Below are positions 33,346-43,173 of a DNA stretch of 64,000 nt, one piece after another (the stretch's first letter is position 1; each line of letters begins with the position of its first letter). The stretch lies in the NCBI RefSeq assembly GCF_002849715.1, contig NZ_CP018863.1, positions 1,736,001 through 1,800,000 on the forward strand, read 5' to 3'. Under the pieces are notes generated by a model. That model made no database searches. It saw nothing but the letters and a program-made list of their open reading frames with translations, and had not been told where the DNA came from. A program made the position numbers and the translations under genes. The stretch comes from Arthrobacter crystallopoietes. GTDB lineage: Bacteria > Actinomycetota > Actinomycetes > Actinomycetales > Micrococcaceae.

Positions 33346-34752
33346 ATGACATTGGTACCCGCCGCCAGGCAAATCCGCTTCAACGCATTCGACATGAACT
33401 GCGTTGGACACCAGTCACCCGGTCTGTGGCGCCATCCCCAGGACAAGTCCGCCGACTACAAGACGATCGGCTACTGGACGCATTTGGCGAAGGTGCTGGA
33501 AGAGGGCCTCTTCGACGGCCTCTTCATCGCCGACGTGCTGGGCACTTACGACGTGTTCGGCGGCTCCAACGAAGTCACGCTCCGTGCGGGTACCCAGGTC
33601 CCGGTCAATGATCCGTTCATGCTGGTTTCGGCCATGGCCGCGGTGACCGAGAACCTCGGCTTCGGCCTCACCGCCGGCACCGCCTACGAGCATCCGTATC
33701 CCTTCGCCCGCCGGTTGGCCACGCTGGACCACCTGACGAACGGCCGCGTTGGCTGGAACGTGGTCACCGGCTATCTGCCGTCCGCGGCGCGCAACATGGG
33801 CCAGACGGACCAGATGGAGCACGACGAGCGGTACGCCCACGCCGACGAGTACCTTGAAGTGGTATACAAGCTGCTCGAAGGTTCCTGGGAAGAAGACGCC
33901 GTGGTCAAGGACCGGGAAGCCGGTATCTTTGTGGATCCGGCCAAGGTGCACGAGATCGGCCACGAGGGCAAGTACTTCAAGGTCCCCGGCATCGCCATCA
34001 CCGAGCCGAGTCCGCAGCGCACTCCAGTTATCTTCCAGGCCGGCGCCTCCAAGCGCGGGACCGAGTTCGCCGCAGAGAACGCCGAAGCTGTCTTCGTTAC
34101 GTGCCCGACCAAGGAAATGCTGGCCGCCTCGGTCAAGAAGATCCGCGATGCGGTGGAGGCCGCCGGCCGCGGCCGCTACGACGTGCGCATCTACGCCATG
34201 CAGACCGTGGTCACCGGTCCGGACAGCGCCACCGCGCAGGCCAAGTTCGAGGACTACAAGTCCTACGCCGACGTCAACGGTGCGCTGGCCCTGATTTCGG
34301 GCTGGATGGGTGTGGACCTGTCCAGCTACGGCCCGGACGATGTGATCGGCGAGAACGTGAAGTCCAACGCCATCCAGTCCTCGGTGGAGACGTTCCAGAA
34401 GGCCTCCGGCGAAGACGGCAAGCCGTGGACCATCCGTCAGCTGGCCGAATGGGTCGGTGTCGGCGGTTTTGGGCCTATCACCGTTGGTTCCGGCGAAGAA
34501 GTTGCCAAGAAGCTCATAGACTGGGTGGACGAGACCGACGTGGACGGCTTTAACCTGGCCTATGCCATCACCCCGGGCACCTTTGAGGACATCGTTGAAT
34601 TCGTCGTTCCGGAACTGCAGAAGCGCGGTGCCTACCCGACCAAGTACGCCGAAGGCACCCTGCGCAACAAGCTGTTTGGCAAGGGCGACCGGCTGCCTGA
34701 GCAGCACCGGGGTGCCGGCTACCGCCTCGGCGCAGCCGTTTCCGCGTCCTGA
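33346..34752 (+). CDS. NtaA/SnaA/DszA-family flavin-dependent monooxygenase, second copy
   Basis: A 468-residue luciferase-like monooxygenase. IRFNAFDMNCVGHQSPGLWR, FDGLFIADVLGTYD, LDHLTNGRVGWNVVTGYLPS, PVIFQAGASKRGTEFAAENA and DGFNLAYAITPGTFEDIVEF are the conserved blocks. The first His-rich loop differs from the paralogue at 30381, so a different sulfur substrate is likely. The ATG at 33346 is preferred because AAGGAG sits six bases upstream. It has its own SAM riboswitch and is transcribed alone. A 23-bp duplication begins at its stop codon. Confidence 0.87.
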   Translation: MTLVPAARQIRFNAFDMNCVGHQSPGLWRHPQDKSADYKTIGYWTHLAKVLEEGLFDGLFIADVLGTYDVFGGSNEVTLRAGTQVPVNDPFMLVSAMAAVTENLGFGLTAGTAYEHPYPFARRLATLDHLTNGRVGWNVVTGYLPSAARNMGQTDQMEHDERYAHADEYLEVVYKLLEGSWEEDAVVKDREAGIFVDPAKVHEIGHEGKYFKVPGIAITEPSPQRTPVIFQAGASKRGTEFAAENAEAVFVTCPTKEMLAASVKKIRDAVEAAGRGRYDVRIYAMQTVVTGPDSATAQAKFEDYKSYADVNGALALISGWMGVDLSSYGPDDVIGENVKSNAIQSSVETFQKASGEDGKPWTIRQLAEWVGVGGFGPITVGSGEEVAKKLIDWVDETDVDGFNLAYAITPGTFEDIVEFVVPELQKRGAYPTKYAEGTLRNKLFGKGDRLPEQHRGAGYRLGAAVSAS

Positions 34753-34795
34753 CCCAGCCGGGAAGGCTTTCCTGACCCAGCCGGGAAGGCTTTCC
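34750..34795. repeat. 23-bp tandem duplication starting at a stop codon
   Basis: TGACCCAGCCGGGAAGGC (plus TTTCC) occurs twice in a row, 34750-34772 and 34773-34795; the first TGA is the stop of the monooxygenase gene. A partial third start (TGACTCAG) follows. Confidence 0.85.
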
Positions 34796-34853
34796 TGACT
34801 CAGGCCGGGGCGGCGTCAGGAGGCCCGGCCACACGTAGGCCGTGCCGTGCCCG

Positions 34854-35693
34854 CTACATTTTGCCGTAGCGGGCACGCGCGCCCAGGTACAGTCCGTAGC
34901 AAATGAGGCCGAGGGCCACCACAATCAGCGCGGCGTCGCCGAAGGGCTGTTCCTTTAGGGCCTTCAGTGCGCCGTCGAGGCCCTTGGCTTCCTCGGGATC
35001 CTGCTGGAACGCTGCAACCGAGAACAGGATGCCGAGCACCAGCAGTGCCGCACCCTTGCCCACGTAGCCGAAAGAGCCGGCCCAGCTGATGCCGATCCTC
35101 GCGCCGCCCGGTGGCAGGGACTCCAGATCCTTCAGGAACTTCTGCGTAATGCCCTTGTAGATGTAGAAGACTCCGGCGATGGCGATGCCTGCGCCAATCA
35201 GGAACAGCACCAGCGTTCCGCCGGGAAAAGCCATCAATTGCGCGCTGGCGTCCTGTGAGGATTGACTGCTGTCGCTCTTGCCGCCAAGGGCATAGATGCC
35301 GAACGTGAAACCGATGGCCGCGAAGACGATAGCCAGACCGGCTGCCTTGATCCGTTTGCCCCACTTCTTTTTGGTTTCCAACCCGCGGTAGCCGAATGCG
35401 GCGTCGGCTAGTTGCCACAGTGCCAAGGCGGCGCAGGCGATGAGCCCGGCCCACAGCAGGAAGACCCCTCCAGGTGTGCTGGCCAGCTGGGAGATCGCCC
35501 CGGCCTGGTCTGCTTCCCCCGATGCCCCGAGGCTCAGCCGCAAGGCAATATAGCCAATCAGCAGATGCATCAACCCATTGGCGGCCCAGCCAAAGCGCGC
35601 CACCACTTCCAACGTTTTCGATTCCGAGGCTTGCTCGGCGCCGTCTTTCGCCCTTTTCGCCTGGTGCTTCGCCTTCTCCACTTCGCCGCTCAT
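34854..35693 (-). CDS. DUF1206 integral membrane protein
   Basis: A 279-residue protein of the actinobacterial DUF1206 family, which has three copies of a two-helix unit. The repeats can be seen at VVARFGWAANGLMHLLIGYI, then WGKRIKAAGLAIVFAAIGFT, then FGYVGKGAALLVLGILFSVA; each starts with a polar/aromatic loop and carries a Gly-rich helix. The charged N-terminus (EVEKAKHQAKRAKDGAEQA) faces the cytoplasm. The ATG at 35693 has GGAGG eight bases upstream. The function is unknown. It converges on the sulfur block and diverges from the MmcQ gene. Confidence 0.85.
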   Translation of the reverse strand: MSGEVEKAKHQAKRAKDGAEQASESKTLEVVARFGWAANGLMHLLIGYIALRLSLGASGEADQAGAISQLASTPGGVFLLWAGLIACAALALWQLADAAFGYRGLETKKKWGKRIKAAGLAIVFAAIGFTFGIYALGGKSDSSQSSQDASAQLMAFPGGTLVLFLIGAGIAIAGVFYIYKGITQKFLKDLESLPPGGARIGISWAGSFGYVGKGAALLVLGILFSVAAFQQDPEEAKGLDGALKALKEQPFGDAALIVVALGLICYGLYLGARARYGKM

Positions 35694-35874
35694 GCGCCGC
35701 ACCTCCGCCTGCCTCATATCGCCAAAGGGAACGCGCCCCCACAGGGGAGCGCCGCCGTCGTACTCCTGGAACCATCCTCCCACCAAAGACTTGGACGGGA
35801 CTTGGAAAGCCGGACTTCTCCACAGACGGACCGTCGACCTTCCTGACCCCGGCCGCCGGCGGTAGGCTCGATGG

Positions 35875-36267
35875 GTGGACGGATCAACGTTGCGCGGCAT
35901 GTGCCTGGACCTGCCGGGCGCTTTCGAGGACTTTCCCTTCGGGCCTGACTTTTCGGTGTTCAAGGTGCGCGCCCGCAGCGGCACCGCGAAGATGTTCGCG
36001 CTCTCGGACCTGGGCGCGGATCCGCTGAGCATCAGCCTCAAGTGCGAGCCGGCGCTGGCCGAGCAGCTGCGCGCCGCCCATCCGGAGATCACCGGCGCGT
36101 ACCACATGAACAAAACACACTGGAACGGCGTCCGCTGCGACGGCGAGCTTCCGGACGACATGATCCGCGACATGGTCGAGGACTCCTATGATCTGGTGGT
36201 GGCCGGCATGACCCGCCGCGACCGCGAATCCCTGGGCTGGACCAGGCTCGCGCGGGAGGAAGCGTGA
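35875..36267 (+). CDS. MmcQ/YjbR family protein
   Basis: A 130-residue protein of the MmcQ/YjbR (DUF419) family, with a CyaY-like fold. Marks are LPGAFEDFPFGPDFSVFKV, MFALSDLGADPLSISLKCEP and HMNKTHWNGV, the latter being the family signature. A DNA-binding role has been suggested for the family but its function is not firm. TAGGCT (35863-35868) ends six bases before the GTG and there is no ribosome site, so the message is likely leaderless. The next gene overlaps by four bases. Confidence 0.87.
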   Translation: MDGSTLRGMCLDLPGAFEDFPFGPDFSVFKVRARSGTAKMFALSDLGADPLSISLKCEPALAEQLRAAHPEITGAYHMNKTHWNGVRCDGELPDDMIRDMVEDSYDLVVAGMTRRDRESLGWTRLAREEA

Positions 36268-36812
36268 TTTCCCAGGACCTGCTCGATGAACTGTGGGATT
36301 TCTCAGATCCTAAGGGGTCGGAACAGCGGCTGCGGGCGGCGGACACCAACAGATTTGCGCTGCGTACCGACCGCAATGAGCTCGCCACCCAGATCGCCCG
36401 GGCGCTTGGGATGCAGTCCCGGTTCGTGGAAGCGCTAAACCTGCTGGAGCGGATTGACGACGGCGAACCGGTGGTCCTGGCCCGGATCCTGCTGGAGCGC
36501 GGAAGGGTCCTGAACGCGAGCGGGCATCGGGCGGAGGCTGTGGGCCTGTTCGAGGATGCAGCGCACTTGGCCGCCGAGATCGGGCAGAACTTCATCGCCG
36601 TGGATGCCATGCGGATGGTGGGGCAGGCGGACCCCTCGCTCGCCGAGGAATGGGCGGAAAGCGGGCTGGCAGTGATCGCGCGCAGCCAGGATCCGCGGCT
36701 GGAACGCTGGGCGAGGGACTTCCACACGGACCTGGGCGATGCAATGTACGACGGCGGTGCTGGCCAGGGTGCGTCCGGCCAGTCCCAGCAGAGTATGGAC
36801 AGCGGACAATGA
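36264..36812 (+). CDS. TPR-like helical protein of unknown function
   Basis: A 182-residue, mostly helical protein. The pattern TDRNELATQIARALGMQSRF, then LARILLERGRVLNASGHRAE, then AEIGQNFIAVDAMRMVGQAD suggests three tetratricopeptide-type helix pairs. It starts on the GTGA overlap with the MmcQ gene and ends on the ATGA overlap with the DUF1990 gene, so the three are one translational unit. I see no enzyme motif; a protein-binding role would fit the fold. Confidence 0.75.
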   Translation: MISQDLLDELWDFSDPKGSEQRLRAADTNRFALRTDRNELATQIARALGMQSRFVEALNLLERIDDGEPVVLARILLERGRVLNASGHRAEAVGLFEDAAHLAAEIGQNFIAVDAMRMVGQADPSLAEEWAESGLAVIARSQDPRLERWARDFHTDLGDAMYDGGAGQGASGQSQQSMDSGQ

Positions 36813-37360
36813 CGATGAAGGGCGACAGTTTCGACGTGGATGCAGAGCTGACCTACCTGGAGCACGGCTGGACTCAGAGCAGCCGCGAACCAGGGGGCTA
36901 CCGGATTGCCCGGCATCGTGTGGTCGTGGGTGCGGGACAGGACGCGTTCAGCCGGCTGACCGAGGGCATTCTGGGGTGGGAGCTGCACCGGCTGGCCGGG
37001 CTCAGCGTCAGGGCCCAGGCTCCCCGGGCAGCGGAGGGCGTGCATGTTGTACCTGGCTTCGGCTTCGGGAGATTGCGGCTGGCGGCGCCGTGCAGGGTTG
37101 TGTGGGTCGAGGAAGGCACCACACGTGCCGGGTTCGGCTATGGCACATTGCCCGGCCATCCGGAAACGGGAGAAGAGAGTTTCGTGGCGGTGCTCGAGCC
37201 GGATGGCCAGGTGTATTTCGAGTTGTTCGCCTTCAGCCGGCACTCCAACTGGTTCTACAAGCTCGGCGGATCGGTTGCCTCGGCCTGCCAGCGACTGGTC
37301 ACCCGCCGGTACCTAGCAGCGGCGCGAAAGCTGGCATCCGGCATCCCAAAGGATGCGTGA
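36809..37360 (+). CDS. DUF1990 family protein
   Basis: A 183-residue protein with the DUF1990 pattern: ELTYLEHGWTQ near the start, GYRIARHRVVVGAGQDAFSR, RVVWVEEGTTRAGFGYGTLP, HPETGEESFVAVLEPDG and the late FSRHSNWFYKLGG. The family function is unknown. The start ATG overlaps the stop of the TPR-like gene. It ends the three-gene operon begun by MmcQ. Confidence 0.87.
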   Translation: MTMKGDSFDVDAELTYLEHGWTQSSREPGGYRIARHRVVVGAGQDAFSRLTEGILGWELHRLAGLSVRAQAPRAAEGVHVVPGFGFGRLRLAAPCRVVWVEEGTTRAGFGYGTLPGHPETGEESFVAVLEPDGQVYFELFAFSRHSNWFYKLGGSVASACQRLVTRRYLAAARKLASGIPKDA

Positions 37361-37426
37361 AAGGATGAAAGGACAGTTCTGATCGGAGCCGTGGACCGGC
37401 TTCGCCCAACAGGAAGGCAACAATCC

Positions 37427-37747
37427 GTGATCTTTATCGTGGTCAAGTTCAAGGTCAAGCCCGAGTTCGCAGACCAGTGGCCGGAGCTCGTCCGGGAGTT
37501 CACTGAAGCTACGCGCGCGGAGCCGGGCAACCTGTGGTTCGATTGGTCCCGCAGCGTTGACGATGCGAACGAGTACGTCCTGGTGGAAGCCTTCCAGGAT
37601 GATGCGGCCGGAACGCACGTCAACAGCGAGCACTTCAAGAAGGCGATGGCCGAACAGCCGCAGTACCTGCAGGAAACCCCGCGGATCATCAGCCGCCAGA
37701 TCGACGGCGAAGACTGGGACCAGATGGGCGAAATGACCGTCGCCTGA
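37427..37747 (+). CDS. antibiotic-biosynthesis-monooxygenase (ABM) domain protein, YgiN-like
   Basis: A 106-residue dimeric alpha/beta-barrel type protein: IFIVVKFKVKPEFADQWPEL, then EPGNLWFDWSRSVDDANEYV, then HVNSEHFKKAM. These blocks match small putative quinol monooxygenases that act without a cofactor. The GTG at 37427 has AGGAAGG nine bases upstream. It is separated by 66 bases from the DUF1990 gene and converges on the serine hydrolase gene. The substrate is unknown. Confidence 0.85.
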   Translation: MIFIVVKFKVKPEFADQWPELVREFTEATRAEPGNLWFDWSRSVDDANEYVLVEAFQDDAAGTHVNSEHFKKAMAEQPQYLQETPRIISRQIDGEDWDQMGEMTVA

Positions 37748-37758
37748 TCCAGGCTGAA

Positions 37759-39090
37759 CTACGGGGCAGGGGCTTCGGCCGGGGCGTACAGCTCGCCGAT
37801 CAGTTCGCGGGCAATGGCCGCGGCCGGGTCCCGCCCATCCGCTGCGGGTGCCAGGTTCGTCCACACCACCAGGGTCAGGTCATTACCCGGATCATGCCCC
37901 GCGAATGAGTTGAAGCCGGGCAGCTCACCGGTGTGGCCGTACAGCTCGCCGAACTTCGCAATGGCCAGCCCGTACAGCAGCGAATTCGGATCGTCCGGAT
38001 TCACGGGCTGAAGGCTGTCCAACCGGATCTTCTGCATTTCCTCATCCAGGACCGCGCCGCCGACGAGGGCCTCGGCCCAATCGGCCAGGTCGCCCGCCGT
38101 CGACGTTCCCTGGCCCGCCGCCCAGGTCCACGAAGCGTTCGCGTCCGTCACATCGTTCGGTTCCAGCGTTCCCTCCTGCGCCTGCGCGATCAGGTCCGCC
38201 GGCAGCTTGGTGCTCGCGATGGTCATCACGTTGTTCATGTACACGTAGCCGCGCGGGTGCGGCGAAGGGATGGGCGTGGAGTCCGACGGCGGGAAGGTCG
38301 ATTCCGTCAGCTCAAGCGGTTCGAGGATACGGTCCTGGAAGACCTCTGCCAGCGGTTTGCCATCCAGCTCTTCGGCGATCAGCCCGAGCAGCACGGTATT
38401 GGTATTCGAGTAGTGGTAGCCCCCGCCCGGCGGGAAATACACGGGCAGCGGCAGCGCGATCCCGAGCAGTTCTTCCGGCGTCCAGACCCGTTCCGGGGTT
38501 TCGTCGAGGGCCAGATTGAGCTCGTAGGACTCCGAGTAGTTGTAGAGGCCGCTGCGCATGTTGAGCAACTGCTCGATGGTGATGTTCTCGCCGTTCGGCA
38601 CGTCATCCCGGTACTTCGAGACCGGGTCGTCCAGCTTGAGCTTGCCCTCCTGCACCAGCTGCAGGATGACCGTTCCGGTCCAGGTCTTGGTGATGGAGCC
38701 GATCCTGACGTGGTCCTCCAGCGAGACGGGTTCACTGCCGTCCAATGCGTCCGTGCCGTAGGTGAAAGTGAACTCGTCCTCCGGCGTCCGCAGCAGTATT
38801 ACCGCGCCGGGAACCAGCAGTTCACCGGCCGTGCTCTCAAAGATTTCGCGGAGTCTCTCCTCGTCCACCGGCCGCAGGCTCGAAGAGGCCGCTTCCGTCG
38901 GTGCTGCCTCCCGCGTAGCCCCTCCAGATGATTCCGCCGTCGTCACCGGCTCAGCCTCGACCGTTTCCATTGATTGCGGCGGGCCTCCCGAGGTGCAGCC
39001 AGTGGCTCCAAGGAGGGCGGCCGCTGCCAGGCAAACAGCGGCAAACCAACCGCCGCGGGATCGGTTTCTGGGGCTGGACGTTTCGGGCAT
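37759..39090 (-). CDS. beta-lactamase-fold serine hydrolase, lipoprotein
   Basis: A 443-residue exported enzyme of the class C beta-lactamase/DD-peptidase family (S12-like). A signal with lipobox LLGATGC (Cys32) predicts membrane anchoring, followed by a Thr/Ala/Glu-rich linker to about residue 75. The active-site Ser-x-x-Lys is SITK (about 131), Tyr-Ser-Asn is in YHYSNTN (about 226) and the third motif is HTG in YGHTGELPG (about 384). All three motifs are present, so it should be active, as a D-Ala-D-Ala carboxypeptidase, esterase or amidase. GGAG lies six bases before the ATG. Confidence 0.88.
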   Translation of the reverse strand: MPETSSPRNRSRGGWFAAVCLAAAALLGATGCTSGGPPQSMETVEAEPVTTAESSGGATREAAPTEAASSSLRPVDEERLREIFESTAGELLVPGAVILLRTPEDEFTFTYGTDALDGSEPVSLEDHVRIGSITKTWTGTVILQLVQEGKLKLDDPVSKYRDDVPNGENITIEQLLNMRSGLYNYSESYELNLALDETPERVWTPEELLGIALPLPVYFPPGGGYHYSNTNTVLLGLIAEELDGKPLAEVFQDRILEPLELTESTFPPSDSTPIPSPHPRGYVYMNNVMTIASTKLPADLIAQAQEGTLEPNDVTDANASWTWAAGQGTSTAGDLADWAEALVGGAVLDEEMQKIRLDSLQPVNPDDPNSLLYGLAIAKFGELYGHTGELPGFNSFAGHDPGNDLTLVVWTNLAPAADGRDPAAAIARELIGELYAPAEAPAP

Positions 39091-39225
39091 GACAGACTCC
39101 GGGTTGAAGTATTTCCGCCCCCGCCATCGGCTGACCGCAAAGCGCGCCAATCGCTACCGCCAAGATACTCCCTTTGGCCGCCCGGCAGAATAGCTGGGAG
39201 CCCGGCCCGGCCGAAAAGACCATAG

Positions 39226-39271
39226 AAGCAGCTGATGCCCTTCCCAAATCTGGGAAGGGCATCAGCTGCTT
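39226..39271 (-). terminator. terminator of the purSQL operon
   Basis: A perfect 20-bp stem (39226-39245 with 39252-39271) closes a six-base loop. It begins 28 bases after the purL stop, read on the minus strand. Confidence 0.9.
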
Positions 39272-39299
39272 AGCGGATCTCGAAAGTGGAGCGGGGGAC

Positions 39300-41690
39300 C
39301 TACGCGAAGTACTTCGGCAGGGTGCCCTCGTGGGCTTCCTTCAGCTCGGCCAGCGGCAGCGAGAACTGGTCCTGGAAGTCCAGCGCCTGGTTCTCGGTGT
39401 CCACCACGCCGATGCGGATGTGGGCGAAACCGCGGGCGCTGCACATGTCCTTGAAGCGCACCTCTTCGCTCCGGGCCACGCTAACGACGGCGCGTGCCTG
39501 GCTTTCGGAGAACAGTGCGGTAAACAGGTCCACGCCATCGCGCTCGCAGACCTCGCCCAGGCCGATGCGGGCGCCGACGCCGAAGCGCAAGGCCATATCG
39601 GACAGGGCAGCGGCGAGGCCGCCCTCGGAGAGGTCGTGCGCGGCGTCGATCATGCCGTCACGCGAAGCATTGATCAGCAGTTCGGCCAGCAGCTTCTCGG
39701 CCGCCAGATCCAGGGCCGGCGGCTTGCCGCCAAGGTGGCCGCGCAGGTTGGCCCATTCGGAACCGTCCAGCTCGTCCTTGGTGACGCCCATCAGGTAGAT
39801 GGCCTGTCCGTCTTCACGCCAGCCGGAGGGAGTGCGCCGGGCGACGTCGTCGAAACGGCCCAGCACGCCTACTACCGGGGTGGGGTGGATGGCCACGCCG
39901 CCGGTCTGGTTGTACAGCGAGACGTTGCCGCCGGTCACCGGGATGCCCAGTTCCTGGCAGCCGTCGGCCAGGCCGCGGACGGCCTCGGCGAACTGCCACA
40001 TGACCTCGGGGTCCTCCGGGGAGCCGAAGTTCAGGCAGTCCGAGACGGCCATCGGCACGGCGCCGGTGGTGGCGACATTGCGGTAGGACTCGGCCAGGGC
40101 CAGTTGCGCGCCCTGGTACGGATCCAGATAGGTGTAGCGGCCGTTGGCATCGGTGGAGACGGCGACGCCCAGGCCGGTCTCTTCGTCCACGCGGATCACG
40201 CCTGCGTCGTCCGGCATGGCCAGCGCGGTGTTGCCCTGGACGTAACGGTCGTACTGGTTCGTGACCCAGTCCTTTGAGCACATGTTCGGCGAAGCCATCA
40301 GCTCCAGCACGGCGGCCTTGAGGTCCTGACCGGAGGCGGGACGCTCGGCTGTGCTGCTGTTGAACGTGTCTGCCTGCACGCCGTCCAGCCACTCGGGGCG
40401 GTGGTACGGGCGATCGTAGACCGGGCCTTCGTGCGCCACGGTGCGGGGATCGACGTCGACAATCTTTTCGCCGTCCCACTCGATGATCAGGCGGCCGGTG
40501 TCGGTGACCTCGCCCAACCAGGAGTACTCGACGTTCCACTTGTCCATTATTGCCTCGAACGCGGCGACGTTCTCCGGCGTCACCACGGCCATCATGCGTT
40601 CCTGCGACTCGGACATGAGGATCTCGCCCGGGGTCAGGGACGGGTCGCGCAGCAGCACCGAGGTCAGCTCAACATGCATGCCGCCATCGCCGTTGGAAGC
40701 CAGTTCCGAGGTGGCGCAGGAGATGCCCGCGGCGCCGAGATCCTGGATACCCTCCACCACGGAGGACTTGAACAGCTCGAGGCAGCACTCGATGAGCACC
40801 TTCTCCGCGAACGGATCGCCCACCTGCACGGCAGGGCGCTTGGCCGGCTTGCCGTCGTCCTCGAAGGACTCGGAGGCCAGCACGGAGGCGCCGCCAATGC
40901 CGTCGCCGCCGGTGCGCGCGCCGAAGAGCACCACCTTGTTGCCGACGCCGGACGCGTTGGCCAGGCGGATGTCCTCGTGGCGCATGACGCCCACGGCCAG
41001 CGCGTTGACTAGCGGGTTGCCCTGGTAAACGGAGTCGAAGACCACTTCGCCACCGATGTTCGGCAGGCCCAGCGAGTTGCCGTAGCCGCCGATGCCGGCC
41101 ACAATCCCGTGGACCAGGCGCGCGGTGTCCGGGTGGTCGATCGCGCCGAAACGCAGCGGATCCATCACGGCCACCGGGCGGGCGCCCATGGAGATGATGT
41201 CGCGGACAATGCCGCCCACGCCGGTCGCGGCGCCCTGGTAGGGCTCCACGAAGGACGGGTGGTTGTGCGACTCGATCTTGTAGGTCACGGCCCAGCCGTC
41301 ACCAATATCGACGACGCCGGCGTTCTCGCCGATGCCCACCATCAGGTGCTTCTTCATGTCCTCGGTGACCTTCTCGCCGAACTGGCGCAGGTGGACCTTG
41401 GAGGACTTGTAGGAGCAGTGCTCGCTCCACATCACCGAGTACATGGCGAGCTCGGCCGCGGTGGGGCGGCGGCCCAGGATCTCGACAACCCGGTTGTACT
41501 CGTCTTCCTTCAGGCCGAGTTCGGCCCAGGGCAGCGGAGTCTCAGGGGTCTCCTCCGCGTGCTTGACGGTGTCGATGTTGAACTTGCGTCCTTCAATATT
41601 TTCGACGGCGTGCGCGATGTCGCCGAATTCCGCGTGCTCGTTCTTCGCCTCGTCTGCGGTTTCCAAGCGGGCGTCCACTCGTTCACTCAT
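39300..41690 (-). CDS. purL: phosphoribosylformylglycinamidine synthase, large subunit
   Basis: ATP-dependent ammonia-using step that converts FGAR to FGAM in purine synthesis. The 796-residue product has [80 protein letters not shown] and the second-half [28 protein letters not shown] and [15 protein letters not shown]. Length is that of the small PurL type, which needs PurQ and PurS as partners; both are encoded upstream. The start shares a base with the purQ stop (TAATG). An N-terminal leader of about 45 residues precedes the first conserved block. Confidence 0.97.
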   Translation of the reverse strand: MSERVDARLETADEAKNEHAEFGDIAHAVENIEGRKFNIDTVKHAEETPETPLPWAELGLKEDEYNRVVEILGRRPTAAELAMYSVMWSEHCSYKSSKVHLRQFGEKVTEDMKKHLMVGIGENAGVVDIGDGWAVTYKIESHNHPSFVEPYQGAATGVGGIVRDIISMGARPVAVMDPLRFGAIDHPDTARLVHGIVAGIGGYGNSLGLPNIGGEVVFDSVYQGNPLVNALAVGVMRHEDIRLANASGVGNKVVLFGARTGGDGIGGASVLASESFEDDGKPAKRPAVQVGDPFAEKVLIECCLELFKSSVVEGIQDLGAAGISCATSELASNGDGGMHVELTSVLLRDPSLTPGEILMSESQERMMAVVTPENVAAFEAIMDKWNVEYSWLGEVTDTGRLIIEWDGEKIVDVDPRTVAHEGPVYDRPYHRPEWLDGVQADTFNSSTAERPASGQDLKAAVLELMASPNMCSKDWVTNQYDRYVQGNTALAMPDDAGVIRVDEETGLGVAVSTDANGRYTYLDPYQGAQLALAESYRNVATTGAVPMAVSDCLNFGSPEDPEVMWQFAEAVRGLADGCQELGIPVTGGNVSLYNQTGGVAIHPTPVVGVLGRFDDVARRTPSGWREDGQAIYLMGVTKDELDGSEWANLRGHLGGKPPALDLAAEKLLAELLINASRDGMIDAAHDLSEGGLAAALSDMALRFGVGARIGLGEVCERDGVDLFTALFSESQARAVVSVARSEEVRFKDMCSARGFAHIRIGVVDTENQALDFQDQFSLPLAELKEAHEGTLPKYFA

Positions 41691-42463
41691 TACTTGGCAC
41701 CTGCCACAATCTTCTTCAGTACAGAGGTGAAAATTCCCAGTCCGTCCGTGCCGCCGCCGAGCTCAACCTCGCCGAAGGCGGAGGAGTCCGGGCCGAAGCC
41801 GGCTTCCACGGCGTGCTCGGGGTGCGGCATGAGGCCCACAACGTTCCCCGCCGCGTTGGAGATGCCGGCGATGTCGCGGCGCGAACCGTTCGGGTTCACG
41901 TCGACGTAGCGGAAGACCACGCGGCCTTCGCCCTCGAGCTCGTCCAGCGTCTTTTCGTCCGCGACGTACTGGCCGTCCTGGTTCTTCAGCGGCACCACAA
42001 TCTCGGAGCCAGCGGCGTACTGGGAGGTCCACGCGGTGTTGCTGTTTTCCACGCGCAGCTTCTGGTCGCGGCACAGGAAGTGCAGGTGGTTGTTCTTGAT
42101 CATGGAACCGGGCAGCAGGTGCGCCTCGGTCAGGACCTGGAAACCGTTGCAGATGCCCAGAACCGGCAGTCCGCCCTTGGAAGCATCGACAACCTGCTCC
42201 ATCAGCGGCGCGAACCGGGAAATAGCTCCGGCGCGCAGGTAGTCGCCGTAGGAGAAACCGCCGGGAATTACGACGGCGTCAACGCCCTTCAGGTCATGGT
42301 CGCCGTGCCAGAGGCTGACGGCCGTGCCGCCGGCGATGCGGACCGCGCGGGAAGCGTCCCGGTCATCCAGCGTGCCGGGGAAAGTGATGACGCCAATGCG
42401 GGCACCGGACAGGCCGCTGTCGGGCACGGGCGAGAAGTCGCCGATCAGGGGAGTTTCAGTCAT
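41690..42463 (-). CDS. purQ: phosphoribosylformylglycinamidine synthase, glutaminase subunit
   Basis: Supplies ammonia from glutamine to PurL. The 257-residue class I glutamine amidotransferase has [40 protein letters not shown], the nucleophile Cys in [13 protein letters not shown] and the His/Glu pair in [12 protein letters not shown] short N-terminal extension (about 20 residues) precedes the usual start. It is joined by TAATG overlaps to purS before it and purL after it. Confidence 0.97.
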   Translation of the reverse strand: MTETPLIGDFSPVPDSGLSGARIGVITFPGTLDDRDASRAVRIAGGTAVSLWHGDHDLKGVDAVVIPGGFSYGDYLRAGAISRFAPLMEQVVDASKGGLPVLGICNGFQVLTEAHLLPGSMIKNNHLHFLCRDQKLRVENSNTAWTSQYAAGSEIVVPLKNQDGQYVADEKTLDELEGEGRVVFRYVDVNPNGSRRDIAGISNAAGNVVGLMPHPEHAVEAGFGPDSSAFGEVELGGGTDGLGIFTSVLKKIVAGAK

Positions 42464-42735
42464 TACTCGCCGGCTCCGATGGTGGCCTCGACGATGACCT
42501 CAACGCGGGTGACGTCTTCAATCACAGGGTTGGACAGCAGGGTGGTGGCCGCGTGGCGGGCCTGCTCCAGGATCTCTGCGGTCACTTCGCCGTCGACGGT
42601 GAGCTCAAAGCGCTTGCCCTGGCGGACCTCGCTGAAGCCGGTCTGGCCCAGTCGGTTCAGTGCGCCGGCAATGGCTTTGCCCTGCGGATCAAGAATTTCG
42701 GGCTTGGGCATGACATCAACAACGATCCGGGGCAT
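42463..42735 (-). CDS. purS: phosphoribosylformylglycinamidine synthase, PurS subunit
   Basis: The 90-residue PurS bridges PurL and PurQ so that ammonia can pass between them. [20 protein letters not shown], then [20 protein letters not shown] and [10 protein letters not shown] are the family blocks. CAGGAG lies seven bases before the ATG. It is the first gene of the purSQL unit; the promoter should be in the 190-base gap shared with the small plus-strand gene at 42928. Confidence 0.96.
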   Translation of the reverse strand: MPRIVVDVMPKPEILDPQGKAIAGALNRLGQTGFSEVRQGKRFELTVDGEVTAEILEQARHAATTLLSNPVIEDVTRVEVIVEATIGAGE

Positions 42736-42927
42736 CCGGTAACTCCTGTGCTTGGAATCTGGGCTCTTCAACGAAGCGAGGCGCGCGGAAACCGTGCCGT
42801 CTCACGCTGATCCAGCGCTCCGCGAGCTTGCATCCTCCATTCTACCGGCTCTGGCAAACCGCAAATTCTACGTGACCGCGGCCCCAAACCGGTGCCAAAA
42901 ACGCGCACGCCCCCGTACGATTGCGCC

Positions 42928-43098
42928 ATGCCCGAGAAACCCAAGTCCCTGCTCCTGCCCATCATGGCGGCGGCCATTGCCGGCGGCCTTGCCCGCATGG
43001 TGGTCCAAAAGTACCGCGCGGACAAGCAGGCCGAGCGTGCCGCCCACGAGGATCTTGCCCGCAGGGTCAGCGAAGCCGTCCGCAACCCCCGCCGCTAG
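42928..43098 (+). CDS. small hypothetical protein with one membrane segment
   Basis: A 56-residue frame: KPKSLLLPIMAAAIAGGLAR suggests a short membrane-inserting helix, followed by a charged, helical tail (KYRADKQAERAAHEDLARRV). TACGAT (42916-42921) ends six bases before the ATG without a ribosome site, the leaderless layout seen at other genes in this window. It is divergent from purS. The frame is short and the family is not known to me, so it may not be real. Confidence 0.5.
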   Translation: MPEKPKSLLLPIMAAAIAGGLARMVVQKYRADKQAERAAHEDLARRVSEAVRNPRR

Positions 43099-43173
43099 CC
43101 AGCCCCGCACAGCCAAACAACGACGCCGGAACCGGGCTGCCGCCGTCGTCCTCCTTGCCCTTCGGCTGGCAGC

